A DNA stretch of 64,000 nucleotides from Sanderia malayensis (Eukaryota; Cnidaria; Scyphozoa; Semaeostomeae; Pelagiidae), in contig RQOL01000828.1 of assembly GCA_013076295.1 (NCBI GenBank), positions 3,216,719 to 3,280,718 of the forward strand. The letters run 5' to 3'. A program made the translations under genes and the position numbers. The first letter of the stretch is position 1. Each line of letters starts with the position of its first letter. The notes under the pieces are model-generated. The model made no database searches, had not been told where the DNA came from, and saw only the letters and a program-made list of their open reading frames with translations. Shown one piece after another: positions 47,234 through 59,000 of this stretch.

Positions 47234-47971
47234 TCACTTTTTAGTTTGCTGTTCATTTTTCACGTCGACTCTAATCTTCGTTTTTTCATCTGATAATTTC
47301 TTTTTATAATGTTTTTGTAAACAAACTCTATCGTTTTCTCGAAGTTTCTTTATTTCTTCAACCTCTTCTCTCGTATCTTCCAAACTTTTCACCAGATCTG
47401 CAATTACCGTACCAAGAAAACTTTTCTCAGCTTCAAGCTGTTTTTCATATTTCGCTGAAATTTCTTTTACTAATGCTTGCTTATCCTCCTCTAACTTTTG
47501 CAATAATGTCTTCTTCTCTTTCTCAAACGTTGTCATTAATTGTTTCATTTGTATTTTCATGTCTTGATGGTTGATACTCATCACTTGTAATTCGTTTTCG
47601 ACATCAACATTTTGATTACATTTCTTGCAGCATTCTTTTGACTTATCTTTTAATTCAATCTTACCATCTTGAAAATCAAGCTCAAACTCAACAGGAATTA
47701 TTTCATCAAGGTCTCTCTCCTCATTGTTTTTGCTTCCTTTTTCACTCAAAATATTTCGATTACTATTACAATCAGAGGCATCAATAAATTTCTGAAAATC
47801 TTCATCTGTTAAATCTTTTCTTTTAAACTTTTCATAAAGATATTCGAAGATGACTTTACAATCTGAACAACTTTTGAAGGGTTTTATTACATCAGCGTCA
47901 AATTCTTTATTCAACATCGCTGCGTTATTTTCTATTACAACGCAGTGCGACAATTTTGTTATACTTTCCAT
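47234..47971 (-). CDS. Coiled-coil protein with Cys-rich linker
   Basis: Starting at the first ATG (47971) the frame gives 245 residues. The frame stays open upstream to a good acceptor (TCTCTTAG, about 47996), so an unseen 5' exon may supply the true start. The N-terminal third is globular-looking, with SCSDCKVIFEYLYEKF followed by LTDEDFQKFID, vaguely like a degenerate EF-hand. A CCKKCNQ segment follows, then about 110 residues of coiled coil (FEKEKKTLLQKL...EKQLEAEKSFLG) and a Lys-rich end. Same strand as the three genes to its right. Function unknown; grouped with its neighbours by coiled-coil style. Confidence 0.6.
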   Translation of the reverse strand: MESITKLSHCVVIENNAAMLNKEFDADVIKPFKSCSDCKVIFEYLYEKFKRKDLTDEDFQKFIDASDCNSNRNILSEKGSKNNEERDLDEIIPVEFELDFQDGKIELKDKSKECCKKCNQNVDVENELQVMSINHQDMKIQMKQLMTTFEKEKKTLLQKLEEDKQALVKEISAKYEKQLEAEKSFLGTVIADLVKSLEDTREEVEEIKKLRENDRVCLQKHYKKKLSDEKTKIRVDVKNEQQTKK

Positions 47972-47996
47972 AACTTCTATTGCATCTAACACAGTC

Positions 47997-48502
47997 TAAG
48001 AGACCAAAGCAGTTCATAAAACTTCAGTGTCGGTTATTAATATCAATTTTAGCAAGATGCAGGCATAACAGAAGTCATTTCATCAACCCAATGTGGAATC
48101 CTTGTTGTCATGATAATTGATGTTATAGAAGATCATTGAAAATATTAGCAAGTCTTTGTTCACTACACAAAGATCTGTGTAATTTCTTTCGTTCATTTTT
48201 CAATACATTACCGCGTTAAAAACAAATGAAAAATCCATATGAATCACAGGGCTCTTTTTAAAATTTCAATACTTATTCAAATCCTTTGTTGTTCTTTATT
48301 ATTAAATTTATCTAATCATTCTGGCATTGCTTGTTGTTATGCAACAATCTATTGACTGGCTAACTCAGGCTAATATACGAGGCTCGATACTACATCGAGG
48401 CCAATTTCAGTCATTGTTTATTATGCATTTAAAGCAAAACTTTACATGACATAGAACAGTTATCTATACCATCAAAATGCTTGCCACATTATTTGATCAT
48501 GA
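47997..48502. other. Intergenic between two coiled-coil genes
   Basis: AT-rich, no convincing exon. It should hold the promoter, and possibly a missing first exon, of the 47.2 kb gene. Confidence 0.4.
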
Positions 48503-49672
48503 TTATATTTCATGGGATATGATTTCCTGTAACTGGATTAATTTCTCTACCAATTCATCGTTCAATTCTTTAACATCTGCGTTCAACAGTGATTGCATTT
48601 CTTCTAACCTATCTTTTAGATTATCATTCTCAGATGAAGTTATGATCAATTTATCGCTTAAGTCTTTAATGGCATCTTTATGAATCAGTCTTTCTTCTCT
48701 TAAAAGTTTTTGCAGTTCTTTTGTTGCTCTTGTTTCTAATTCACTTAATTCTTCTTGTCTCTTTTCTTCCATTTCAGCTTCTCTTTCTTCATATTTCTCT
48801 CTTAACATCCTCTCTTTCTCTTTATATCGTTCTTCATCTTCTTTTATCTTTTTTGTATGTCTTCTTTGACTTTCGTAATACTTCATTCTCCAATAATTAC
48901 CAATTTTATCCGATTTCTGACTTGATTTTTCCTCTACTCCACTATCTCCACTATTTTCTCCATCTGTGTCACTATCAATTATTTCATCGTTTCTTTGCTT
49001 CTTTTTTTTATTCGTTTTTATCATATCTTTCAACAAATTCTTTGACATGGATTGTAAATGAGTGCTTTCTTTCATCAATGAATTTCTTTCCTTCAAAGCA
49101 TTTTGTAGTGTTTCATTTAATCTTCTATATATTTTATCTTCCATCAAATCTCTTTCCTTTTCCAATTGGCTTTGCATTTTTATTTTCTCATCTAATAATG
49201 AATTCTCGAACAATGATTTCTGATTATTCAAAGCAAATTTCAAGTGTCGAACAAGTGCCTGCCATTCCTGACTTGTTTTTGCAATTTCCTTTGATTCTTG
49301 TTGGTCTGATGTTGTTGCTATTCTTTGTCTACATGCAATACAACTTGATGAGTTGCTATCAACTGAATGTTTCGGTGTACTTTCAGCTATTGGCCAGCTC
49401 AAATGTCTACTCAATTTGTTGCTTTTTAATTTTTCTTGCATATCACCAAGCTGTGAATCTCTCATTTGCAATTTCATTGTTTTCATTTGTTTATCATGTA
49501 TTTTATATAGTTTTATTATTTCTTGATGAAATGCATCTTCAAGTTCTATTTTTTGATGATTAAAGTTCATTTGTATCTCTTTCTTTGCATGTAAAAACTC
49601 TTTGAATAAGTTATCACGTTCGTTTATAAATCTATGTTCAAGTTCTCTTTGTCGAGAAAGGCTCTTGCCCAT
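48503..49672 (-). CDS. Coiled-coil protein, single exon
   Basis: Open frame of 389 residues from ATG 49672 (MGKSLSRQRELEHRF). Coiled coil at about residues 5-80 with 11-residue periodicity (KKEIQMNFNHQ, KIELEDAFHQE, IIKLYKIHDKQ). A Ser-rich break with CIACRQR near residue 115 is followed by coiled coil at 130-215. An acidic Ser-rich break (IIDSDTDGENSGDSGVEEKS) precedes a last coiled coil at 260-385 rich in RREE/EKERMLREKYEERE. The layout (helix, CxxC-containing break, helix) resembles the genes on either side. A 280-codon frame on the opposite strand is the usual antisense shadow of Lys/Glu-rich coding DNA. Confidence 0.72.
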   Translation of the reverse strand: MGKSLSRQRELEHRFINERDNLFKEFLHAKKEIQMNFNHQKIELEDAFHQEIIKLYKIHDKQMKTMKLQMRDSQLGDMQEKLKSNKLSRHLSWPIAESTPKHSVDSNSSSCIACRQRIATTSDQQESKEIAKTSQEWQALVRHLKFALNNQKSLFENSLLDEKIKMQSQLEKERDLMEDKIYRRLNETLQNALKERNSLMKESTHLQSMSKNLLKDMIKTNKKKKQRNDEIIDSDTDGENSGDSGVEEKSSQKSDKIGNYWRMKYYESQRRHTKKIKEDEERYKEKERMLREKYEEREAEMEEKRQEELSELETRATKELQKLLREERLIHKDAIKDLSDKLIITSSENDNLKDRLEEMQSLLNADVKELNDELVEKLIQLQEIISHEI

Positions 49673-50641
49673 TTTGAATATTTATTTAACTTTTTGTCCT
49701 TTGCTTTTTGCTTTGTTGTTGAATGGTTTGTAGTTTCTCTGTCTAATTATACTTTGTATGCCTCCTTTTTCTTGCATATAATCGAAGCTATGTATTTCCA
49801 TTGGCATACCATACAAATCTGCTTACTAAGTGTCCTGTGTTTATCTTAGTTTCAGGATTTCTAAACCTTTTAACTTCAAACATTGTTGATCCACATGAAA
49901 CGAACGCTGTTCAGCAGACAGCAAGCTCAGGGTGAAATCAAGATTATTCTATCAACTGGTGGTTGGATGCAAGGTAAAACTCTCTGCTTCGCTCTGTTTG
50001 ACTGGTGGGCTGCTTCAGAAGTTCATGCAGACACGTGTTATTGTAAATGTATATTCTACAATGATCGCTACTAAACATTCAACTCCACAGGAACTCTTGT
50101 TTGTCATAAATGCCTCTAAGTATTATCCCTCCTCAATCTACCTTACCTGGAAAAGTTACTCACATTACACGTTTGGTCTCGATGCAAATAAGAAAGGTTT
50201 TGTTGCTCATCACATTACCTACCAAGCATATTAAAGTTAAATCTTCCACAAAAAATGTTCCAATCAAGTCTTAATCTGCTCATATACATCAAACAAGCAG
50301 AAAAATCAAACAATATTGCAATACTTCTGAAAATTATGTCCACAAGACAACAATGAAGAAGTACTTGTCGCTAAGTTCATTGTAGATTTGTCCATCAGAA
50401 AGTATATCGGTCATTATATTAAATAGTTTTGCTCCAAATATTTTGGCTTAAATGGCCCAAAAAGTGTCAATCTTTCATAAATCTTGATAAATGAGAAAAA
50501 TTTAAAAGGTTTATACAAGGCTTTTAATATTTTAGTATCCATGCAACGAATTCCGCTTGTGCTTTAACAGGCATAAAATAAATGTGGTATAATATAATTG
50601 ATATTAAAGTTCAAACATTGTTGCAATCTGTAATATTTTGG
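49673..50641. other. Intergenic between coiled-coil genes
   Basis: Promoter of the 48.5 kb gene and 3' UTR of the 50.6 kb gene. No other feature recognised. Confidence 0.45.
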
Positions 50642-53600
50642 TCAATATTGCTGCAATCTTGTTAGTCTTTCAATTAATCTTTGTAATTGCAACTTCTGAT
50701 TGAGTAAATTCCAGTTCTGTTTAGCAGCATAATTTCTTTGATCTTCGAGTGTTTGTACTGTGTTGACAAGCCCTGCATTTTGATTCGATAGCTTGCGAGC
50801 AATACGGTCGGAGTTGGTGGCCTTTGATTCTACTAATTTCAACTATAAAAATATAAAAATTATTACCATTAATTACAACATCAATACCAATGTTTCCTTA
50901 TAAAGTAATAAGGTTTAGGAAATATTTTATCATGCTACCTGACTGTTTAACTTTGATGTATAATTTTCAAGCGCACCACGTGCTTCGCCGAGCCTCTTTT
51001 GCAGATCATCTTTCTCTGCTTCCAAATCTCGCATTTTTGACGTATCGTCGCCATTGAAGCCCTCTTGTTGAGGACCATCATCAAATTGGAAATTGCTACT
51101 TGAAAACATGGCAGGAATTGACGACTCCTTCAATGGCAATTCATTATTATCATTGGATGTTGATTGGTCGCCATCTTCGTCTGGGAAATTCCAGTTTGGC
51201 GTTGATTCGAATTCAGGTTGCACCTCTGATGCTTCTATGAGCTCATCAACTGGTTTAGGGATCTTTTTAGGTGCCATATTTAAACCAACTTCGCTTGATA
51301 ATATGCTGACCTTTTTGGCTAAAAGCAAGATCACACATTAGTTGATCTATTGATTAAAATCACCCACGAATCATTGATTATGTGACTGCATGATTAATAA
51401 CTACCTGGAATTTTTACAGGCGCATCATTATCGTGGCTTTTTAATGTCGATATCACTTTTCCTGCGTGATCCAACTTCCCTTGCAGCTCTTCAATTTCTT
51501 TCATGTATTTCGATTTGGCTTCATTCAATTCTGTTGCTAACTTCTCCGTCTATTATGAACAATTATTTATTATCAAATTTCATTTGTAATAATATACATT
51601 TATATATTATTCCATTGATATTCTTTTTACTGACCTTTAACATTTCATTTTTAAGGGTGTCTTGTGATTGTCTTGACGCCCTCCTTTCTTCTTCCAGTTG
51701 TTCTTTCAATTTGGCAGCATTTTCTTGTTCTATTTCCAATTTATTAGTTATCTTTTCCAACTTGGTGTCCAACTCGTTTGCTTGCTTGGTCAGCGTAGCA
51801 TTGTCTCTATTGGTATCTCTAAGCTCAGACAGTGCATCTTGAAGACGTTCCTTTAGCTCTTCCTTCTCTTTCTTTAATCTCTGAATCTTTTCTTTCTGCT
51901 CAGGATTTGGCAATGGGGTAGGTGCAGATTGAGGAGTGGGTGAAGAGGGAGATGGGACAGGTTGTTGCTGGGGAAAAGGCACAGGAATTGGTATGGGTAT
52001 ATGGATGGTTTGCTGTTGTGCAGGTTGCACAGGCTCTTGCTTGGGTGTCGGAGGGGCTGGTTGAATAGGAGGGGGTGTAGGGCTTGGTGCCTAGTATAAA
52101 ATGAGACACAAACCAATGTTAGCATTTCAAATGAAAGTAATAATTGATCAAATGCACATTTTAAAATTATTATCATAATTACCGCTGGTTGGTTGATTGT
52201 GATTGGTGGCATTGGATTATCTTTTAATTTATGCATATCTTGTTGCATTGATATTACTCTTTGTTCAAGATTTTTTAAAGAGTCTTCGAGTTTTCTCTTG
52301 TCATCAAACAGTGATTCAAAGCGGACTTGTGACTATGGAAACAAAACAAACAAATGTTATTTTAATTAATATTTTCTAATTATTAATTGAACAATTTTGA
52401 AATTATCAAGTGATTCCATTTCTTACTCTTTCCACCGCAATTCTCGCAGCATTTTCGATTGTTTGTTGATCCTTAAGCTCCTAAAATAAACAAAATATAC
52501 TAAGCTGTTTGCCATAACTAGGATTTTAGTAATTTTTGGAATATTTATGCCAGACTGCTACGAACAAGATGAAAGTAAATACAATAGCACTCTAAATTGA
52601 TACCATAATTAGTAGAATCAGACTCCTTGTAAGTGACATTTCGTTTAATTTAAAGTTATTTATGCTTTATTTTTAGAGCATTTGAAGATAACGTGCTTGA
52701 CAATTTGCCTTCTTTAAGTAAAAAAAGCTTGAAGAGTGTGAGCAATGTGGTAAGTTGCTACAAAGCTGTTCTATTTTATTTCTTCCTACCCTTTCCTGTT
52801 TTTCCAAACCTCTTCTGAGCTCTTCCAGCCTCCTTTTCTCTTCATCAAATTGATAGTCTCGTACTGGTGTTGGTGGTTGCTGGGGTTGTTGCTGCGGATG
52901 ATGTTCTATGCGCAGTGTCACTGGCTGTGGTGGCTCAGGAGGAGCTATTGGCGTCGGAGGAGCTGGGGTTGGTTCTCTCTTTTCTTCACGCAATGTTACT
53001 ATGATTGGTTGATCATTACGAGGCTGGGGTGGAGGTGGAGGCTGATGTTGTACGATTGGTTGATGTTTGGTTGTTTCAATAACAGATATTCTGAGATCTT
53101 CAATTGATCTTCTTAATCGATCAATTTCCGATTGTCCTTCTTCTTTCATGTTTTTTAATATTTTATTATTTTCTTCCAAAGCTTGAATCTTGATCCTTAA
53201 TCCTTCATTTTCTCTTTTTAACTCTTTTATAATGCCTGATGCTTTCTCATTCTCTAAACTTCTTTCTGCTTCTATCTTTCTGAATTTGTCAGCTTCTTCT
53301 AATCGTTTTGTTGTGTCATCAAACTTCATCTGTTGAGCTGTGAGTGAATCTTGTAGCTGCCTCGTTTTCAATTTCCGCTCAATCTCTTTTTCCATTTCAT
53401 CACGTGATTTACTCAGCTCTTTTTCCAGTCTGTATTTTTCTTCAGTCATTCGCTTTTCCAGTTCAGCTTTTTCTAATTCAAAATTATGCTTCATTTTGCT
53501 GCGTTCTGCTTCCATCTTATCATCCAAAATTTCTCTTTCATGCTTAAACTTTTCTTTGATATTATTCTTATATTCTGCAAGTATGCGATCAAAATCATCT

Positions 53601-54769
53601 CTAAGATTTAATGGCAGATCGTTTCTTGTATTAAATGTCATTTTAACTGGTTCTTCTTTTTTCGATTCTTGAATTACAATTGGAACTGGTGATGGTGTTT
53701 TTCTTATTGGTGGAGATTCAACTGGACGTTTTCTCAATTTCTCAACTTCATCTTTCAATTGATCGATTTCCTTTTTTAGCATATCAATCAATGATTGTAA
53801 ATTAATTTTTTCGATTGAAAATAACCTTTCTTTATCTTCTTTTTGTTGAGTAACTTTGTTAAGTTTCTCTTCTGTTTCTAATTTTATTTGAATTTCTTTG
53901 TGTATTCTTTCTTCCAATTCATTTCTTTTACGAGATTCTTTCTTCAACTTTTCCTCAAGTTCCTCAACTTTTTTCATCCATTCCTTATGCAAACGCCGCT
54001 TTTCCTCTTCAAAATCTATTTCCATTTCAGACTTTATTCTCTCAAACTTCCTTTCCATCTCTGCCATTTCTTTCTGGTACTTAATTTCGACGTTCTCCTT
54101 TTCATTTTGATGCTTTCTATTCATTTCTTCTTTGTCTTGCTTACATCTCCTCTTAATGTCATCTACTTCATCTTCCATTTTCTTTTGCCACATTCTGTTG
54201 TTTTCTTCTATCATAATCTTTGAATTGATATCAAATTCTCTTTTGCTCTCTTTCGTCATTGTTTCAACTTCCTTCTGAAACTTCTTATCCTGTTCATTCA
54301 TTTCTTTCTTCATCACATCTTTTATATCCCTCAGCTTATCATTATGGTGACTCTCAAGATCCATCTTGTCTTTCTCAAATTGTCTAGTTAATATTGATAT
54401 TTCTTGTGCAAATGCTCTTTGCAGTTCAACTTTTTCCGCCTCCATTTCTCTTTGCAGATATTCTCTTTCTTCTTTCACCACTCCCTCCCACTCTAATTTC
54501 TTACCTTTAAAGCCCCGAAGCAAATCTTGAATTTTGTTCAAATAATGCTGCTCCATCGTATCTTTCTCTCGTTTGAAAATATGAATCAGCTCATCTTTGA
54601 GTGCTCCTTCATTACTGCTTGAGCTTCTTGTTGTTGTTGACATGTCTGGGTTAAAATCGCTTAAAGAGAACGTCTTTCTTGTTTGTGTAGAAGGTCTTTT
54701 TGTTGGGCTTAGTAGTGCACTATCATCCAAACTTCCTTGAAATGTTACTGTCTTGGGTTTAAAGCTCAT
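50642..54769 (-). CDS. Ninein-like coiled-coil paralogue without EF-hands
   Basis: Seven exons join in phase: 54769-52790, 52480-52427, 52332-52183, 52090-51635, 51549-51405, 51318-50939 and 50842-50642, for 1,121 residues. The N-terminus is Ser/Thr-rich (TVTFQGSLDDSALLSPTKRP). Long hendecad coiled coils follow (EKVELQRAFAQ, EISILTRQFEK, DKMDLESHHND). Two Pro/Gln-rich linkers interrupt them: about residues 585-645 (PPPPPQPRND, PAPPTPIAPP) and near the middle of exon 4. An acidic disordered segment (NWNFPDEDGDQST) comes before a final helix, KLSNQNAGLVNTVQTLEDQR, that resembles the ninein C-terminal helix. The last intron position and exon style also match the ninein gene next door. Likely a tandem paralogue that lacks the EF-hand half. 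A centrosomal role is inferred. Confidence 0.72.
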
Positions 54770-56068
54770 TTTGCTTTATAAATATATGTGCAGATGCCAA
54801 TAAACAGATTTACAGCGCAAATGCACCTGCTAATATGAAAGGATGGTTATGAAATTACCGACAGATGTGATATAACATAATATGCTACAAACTAACGTAA
54901 AACTTTGCAACCTTATGCAAAATGTTTTGTGCAGTTATAGAGGTAGACGTTTAACACCAGTAGCAATATACTTACAAGTAAATAACTAAAAACAAGTGGG
55001 ATAAACATTTGCACTTACATAGATATCAGCAATTTGTCAAACTACGCGAACACTCTCCTCTATGTTGCTTTGCAAGTATAAAATTAGTTGTTGAATAAAA
55101 GTAAGCGTCCTTTCATGAATGTTTTCTATTCATTTATGTTATATTGTTTTGCTGCCAACCTCAGCCTAGATATTTTAACAATGCTACCAGCAAAGGTCAA
55201 TCAGCTGGCAAAGGTTCAACCAATCAAATGCTTTGCTTGCATGCAAGAAATTAGGCATTTCAGCCAATCATCGAACGTCTTGTGGCTTCTTTATTTACAA
55301 TATATAAAACTTAAACGATTAATGATTTAGCTAATAATCAACGGACATAAAAATCAAAGATATTTGTCGCTTAGTAATCTCACTTTTGTTATTGACTATC
55401 TACTAGTTAAATAATGAGGAAATATTAATGGAAAAACAAGATGAATGAAGGACTATTTTCCATAGAATTGAATGTGCATAAAAGTGTCATTATTTAGTAG
55501 CCAGCTAGAAGTCTGAAAAAGAGTTTAGTGACAAATTCGTGTGAAAGTAGTGTTTTCATCAAGTAGCTTCATAGTACAAATATTCTTATTTTCAAACATA
55601 ATATCCATAACTTATACACAATAAAAAGATATATAATGTCAAATACTTAAGCGTCTTAAAAAAATAACCCTATCGATATTTTGAGCAATCATTGTCAGCT
55701 TAATCTACGTATAAAATCATAAAGGTTTATTTGAAATAAATCTCGCGCCTAACAGTAAATATGATAAAATAAAGAATAAAATATAGAGGTGTTTTCAAAA
55801 CGTCTTTGCAGCTCAGCATAGGTTAAATATACACAACACTTGTTCATAGTTTCTTGTTTATACTATTTACGAAATGTACATGATTAAAAATGTTTCTTTT
55901 GACCGTAGATCCTAGATGACAAGCACATACACAAAGAATCACGACAAAAATATTATCACCATTACTGGTGGGTTTTATTACTTATTTTCATCGACTTCTT
56001 TTTCTTCTTTTTCATTGACTTCTTTTATTTCTTACACAACTTCAGGCTTCAACAGCCCCCAAAATCAT
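54770..56068. other. Intergenic between the ninein paralogue and ninein
   Basis: About 1.3 kb of AT-rich sequence holding the promoter of the 50.6 kb gene and the 3' UTR of ninein. Short frames here show no splice support. Confidence 0.5.
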
Positions 56069-59000
56069 TTATGCCATCGAATTTGCACCACACAGTTTAG
56101 AAATAACTCTTTGTAAAGCTTTCTTCTGCTCCGTCAACTGCCTAACTTGTTTCTCGACCCTTCTCTTTGTAATATCTGCTTGTTGAAGTTGCTTCGATAA
56201 ATCTGCATTCTCAATGTACAACTCTTGAACCAATGTGTCCGATCGAGTTGTCTTCACATCCATCGCATATTTCTATAAAAATATAATCACGCGTAATCAG
56301 CATCCAACAATAAAAAACTTGCACTTCAGATCATTAAATACAGCTAATCTATCCACAACGGAGTTGAAACACCTACTGATTTGCTATATTTCTCATTGTT
56401 TTCTTGCAAACATTCCTTTGCTTGCTTGAGTTGACTTTCCAGATCTTTCTTTGCTTGTATCACTTCATCCATTCTTGTTTGCCATGTCTTCTCGCGATTC
56501 TCAATATCTTTGATATGACGTGATCTCTCCTCAAGCTATTCAAATAAATAATAATCTTTAATATGAGTCAATAAAATCAGTGACTCCTAACACACAAAAC
56601 AAAAATAAAGTATTTACTTTTTTATTGAGGTTGATAACTTCAGCTTTTGCATCATTAAATACTTTTGCCTTCAAGGCCTGATCTCTTTCACTTGCAACTG
56701 TTGCTCTGTTAAGTTGCTCTCTTATTTCTTGAATTTCTCTTATGTATCTTGATTTCTCCATGGCTGCAGCAGTTGTTGACAGATTCAACTAGAACAAGTG
56801 GACAGTCAAAGTAATAACCTACTATAAGCATTAGATACAGATGTGAATTTTAATAACAATAATAATAACAATAGCAAATATAAATAATCTTACTCTGTCT
56901 TTCTGTGCTTCCATCTCTTTCTTATGAATGCTCTCCATATTTTCCAACTTTTCTTGAAGGTGTCTTGCATCTGCTTCGAGCCTCGAACTTTTAATTTCAC
57001 TCTCTTGTATCCCTGTCTCTAAGCTTCTATTTCTTGCCTCCAGTTTTCTTGCCGTGTTTTCCAATGTACTCAACTCTAGTCTTACCTTCTCGAGATCTGA
57101 TATTTCTTTCTGGCATTCCATGGTTTGCTTTTTGAGTTTCATGTTTTCATGCTTAAATTCTTCTGCCTCCTTCTCAATCTTCCTCAATGTAATAACCTGC
57201 AGGTCAAGATTATTCCTCTCTGCTTGCAATTTAAAAAGTTGTTCATGCTGGTCAGTTATTTCTTTCACACTATTTTCCAATATTGTTGCTCTATCTCTCT
57301 CCAAATCATCTTTATGATTTTGCAATTCCTTTTTTTCTGCATGCAACTTCTTTAATTCCTTTTCAAGAACTTCAATTTTATTCAACATTGCCGTCTTGTC
57401 TCTTTTAAATTCCTCAATCTCCACTGCTTCTTGATTTTGACTTATTTGTTTCAATTCCAATGATTGCATCTTCGTTTCTAATTCTTTCTTTTGTTCCTTC
57501 AATGCATTCAATTCGTTCTCCAAATGCTCAACTGTCTTCTGCAAAAGCTTCGTTTCTCTACCGAACTTCGTATTCATGTCATTTTCTAGCTTATTCTTCA
57601 ATTCATTTATCTTTTCCTTGTGTTCTATCTCTGTCTTCTCTTTCTGACGTGCAAACTTCCTTCCTAAATCTTCTTTTTCTTTGATTAACATTTCTTCTAA
57701 ATCAGCTTTCTCAGTATCAAAATTCTCTTCCAACTCAGCCTTCTCAATTTGCCAACTCAACTCCAGCTCAGCTTTTTCCCTTGCAAAACTTTCCAATAAT
57801 TCTGTCTTTTCTTCTTGATAGTTTTCTTCTACTTCTATTCGGTGACTTTCCATAATATTTTCAAAATCACTTCTAATCTTTTCTTCTAATTTGATCTCAT
57901 TTTCTTTAAATTCTTCTTCCATTTCTGCCATTTCTGCTTTGTAACGTTCTTCAAGTTGAATCTTTTCGACAATATGTTCCTCTTCAAGTTGAGCTTTTTC
58001 TTCAGTCAATGCGATCTGTATTTCTGTTTTCACCCTTTGCAATTCTGTCTCGAAGTTCGTCTTCTCTTTATTTAAATCCTGACTTAGTTGCCTCTTCTGA
58101 TCTTTCAATTGTTTCTCTAATCCTGTCTTTTCTTCCAAAGCAATCTTCTTAGCTTCAGACAATCTTTCTGCAAGTTCATTTTGATGCTGTTGTTCCAAAT
58201 TATTCATCAAATCTCTTTTTGATTTTTGATGTTTTTGTTCTGCTTCGGTCTTTTCTCTTTTACTCTCCTCTTTGACGACAAGAATTTCTTTAGCAAAATG
58301 CCTTTCTTGATCAGTAAGTTGTGCATTAAATGACTTTGTTAAATCTGCAATCTCTCTCTTGTGAATCCTTCCCATATCTTCCTTTTCATACCCAAAATCA
58401 TCAATCAATTGCTGCCTTTCATTTTTCCATTTTCTTTCCAAATCATCCATATCTCCTTTATACTTTGCATTCAGCTCGTCTTTCAATAATTCAATCTCTT
58501 TCTTTGATCTTTCAAGTTCTCTACTTGCACTTGATAATTTCTGCTCATTTTCAGATAAACTTATCCTATACCTTTGCTCTATTTCTGCTGTCTCATTTAT
58601 GAATCTCAATTCCATTTCCGATTTTTCTTTTTCACATTGTGCCTTCTCTGCTTTCCATTTCCTTTCTAGCTCATTCAAATTACCCTTGTAATTGGTATCC
58701 ATTTCATCTTTTAATAAACTAACATCAATCTGGCTTTGTTCATAATCTCTCGATGCCGACGCAAGCTTCTGTTCCAACTCCAATATTCTCACCCTATATT
58801 GCTGCTCCAAATCAGTTTTCTCATTCAAAAAGTTCATTTGCATCTCTGTCTTTTCAGTTTCAAGTCTGCTAATTTCATTTCTCCATTTTCTTTCTATTTC
58901 ATAATCATTACTCTTACTTCTTTTTGATAACTCTTCCTTTAATAATGCTATTTCTTTACGCGCAGCATCGAGATCTTTTACAGCCTTCTCATATTTTGTT

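Noticed and set aside
48721..49563. 280-codon frame opposite the 48.5 kb coiled-coil gene, and similar long antisense frames at 8.4-8.9, 53-54 and 57-59 kb
   Set aside because: They are rich in Phe/Leu/Ser, the expected complement of Lys/Glu-rich coding DNA, and lie antisense to better-supported genes.
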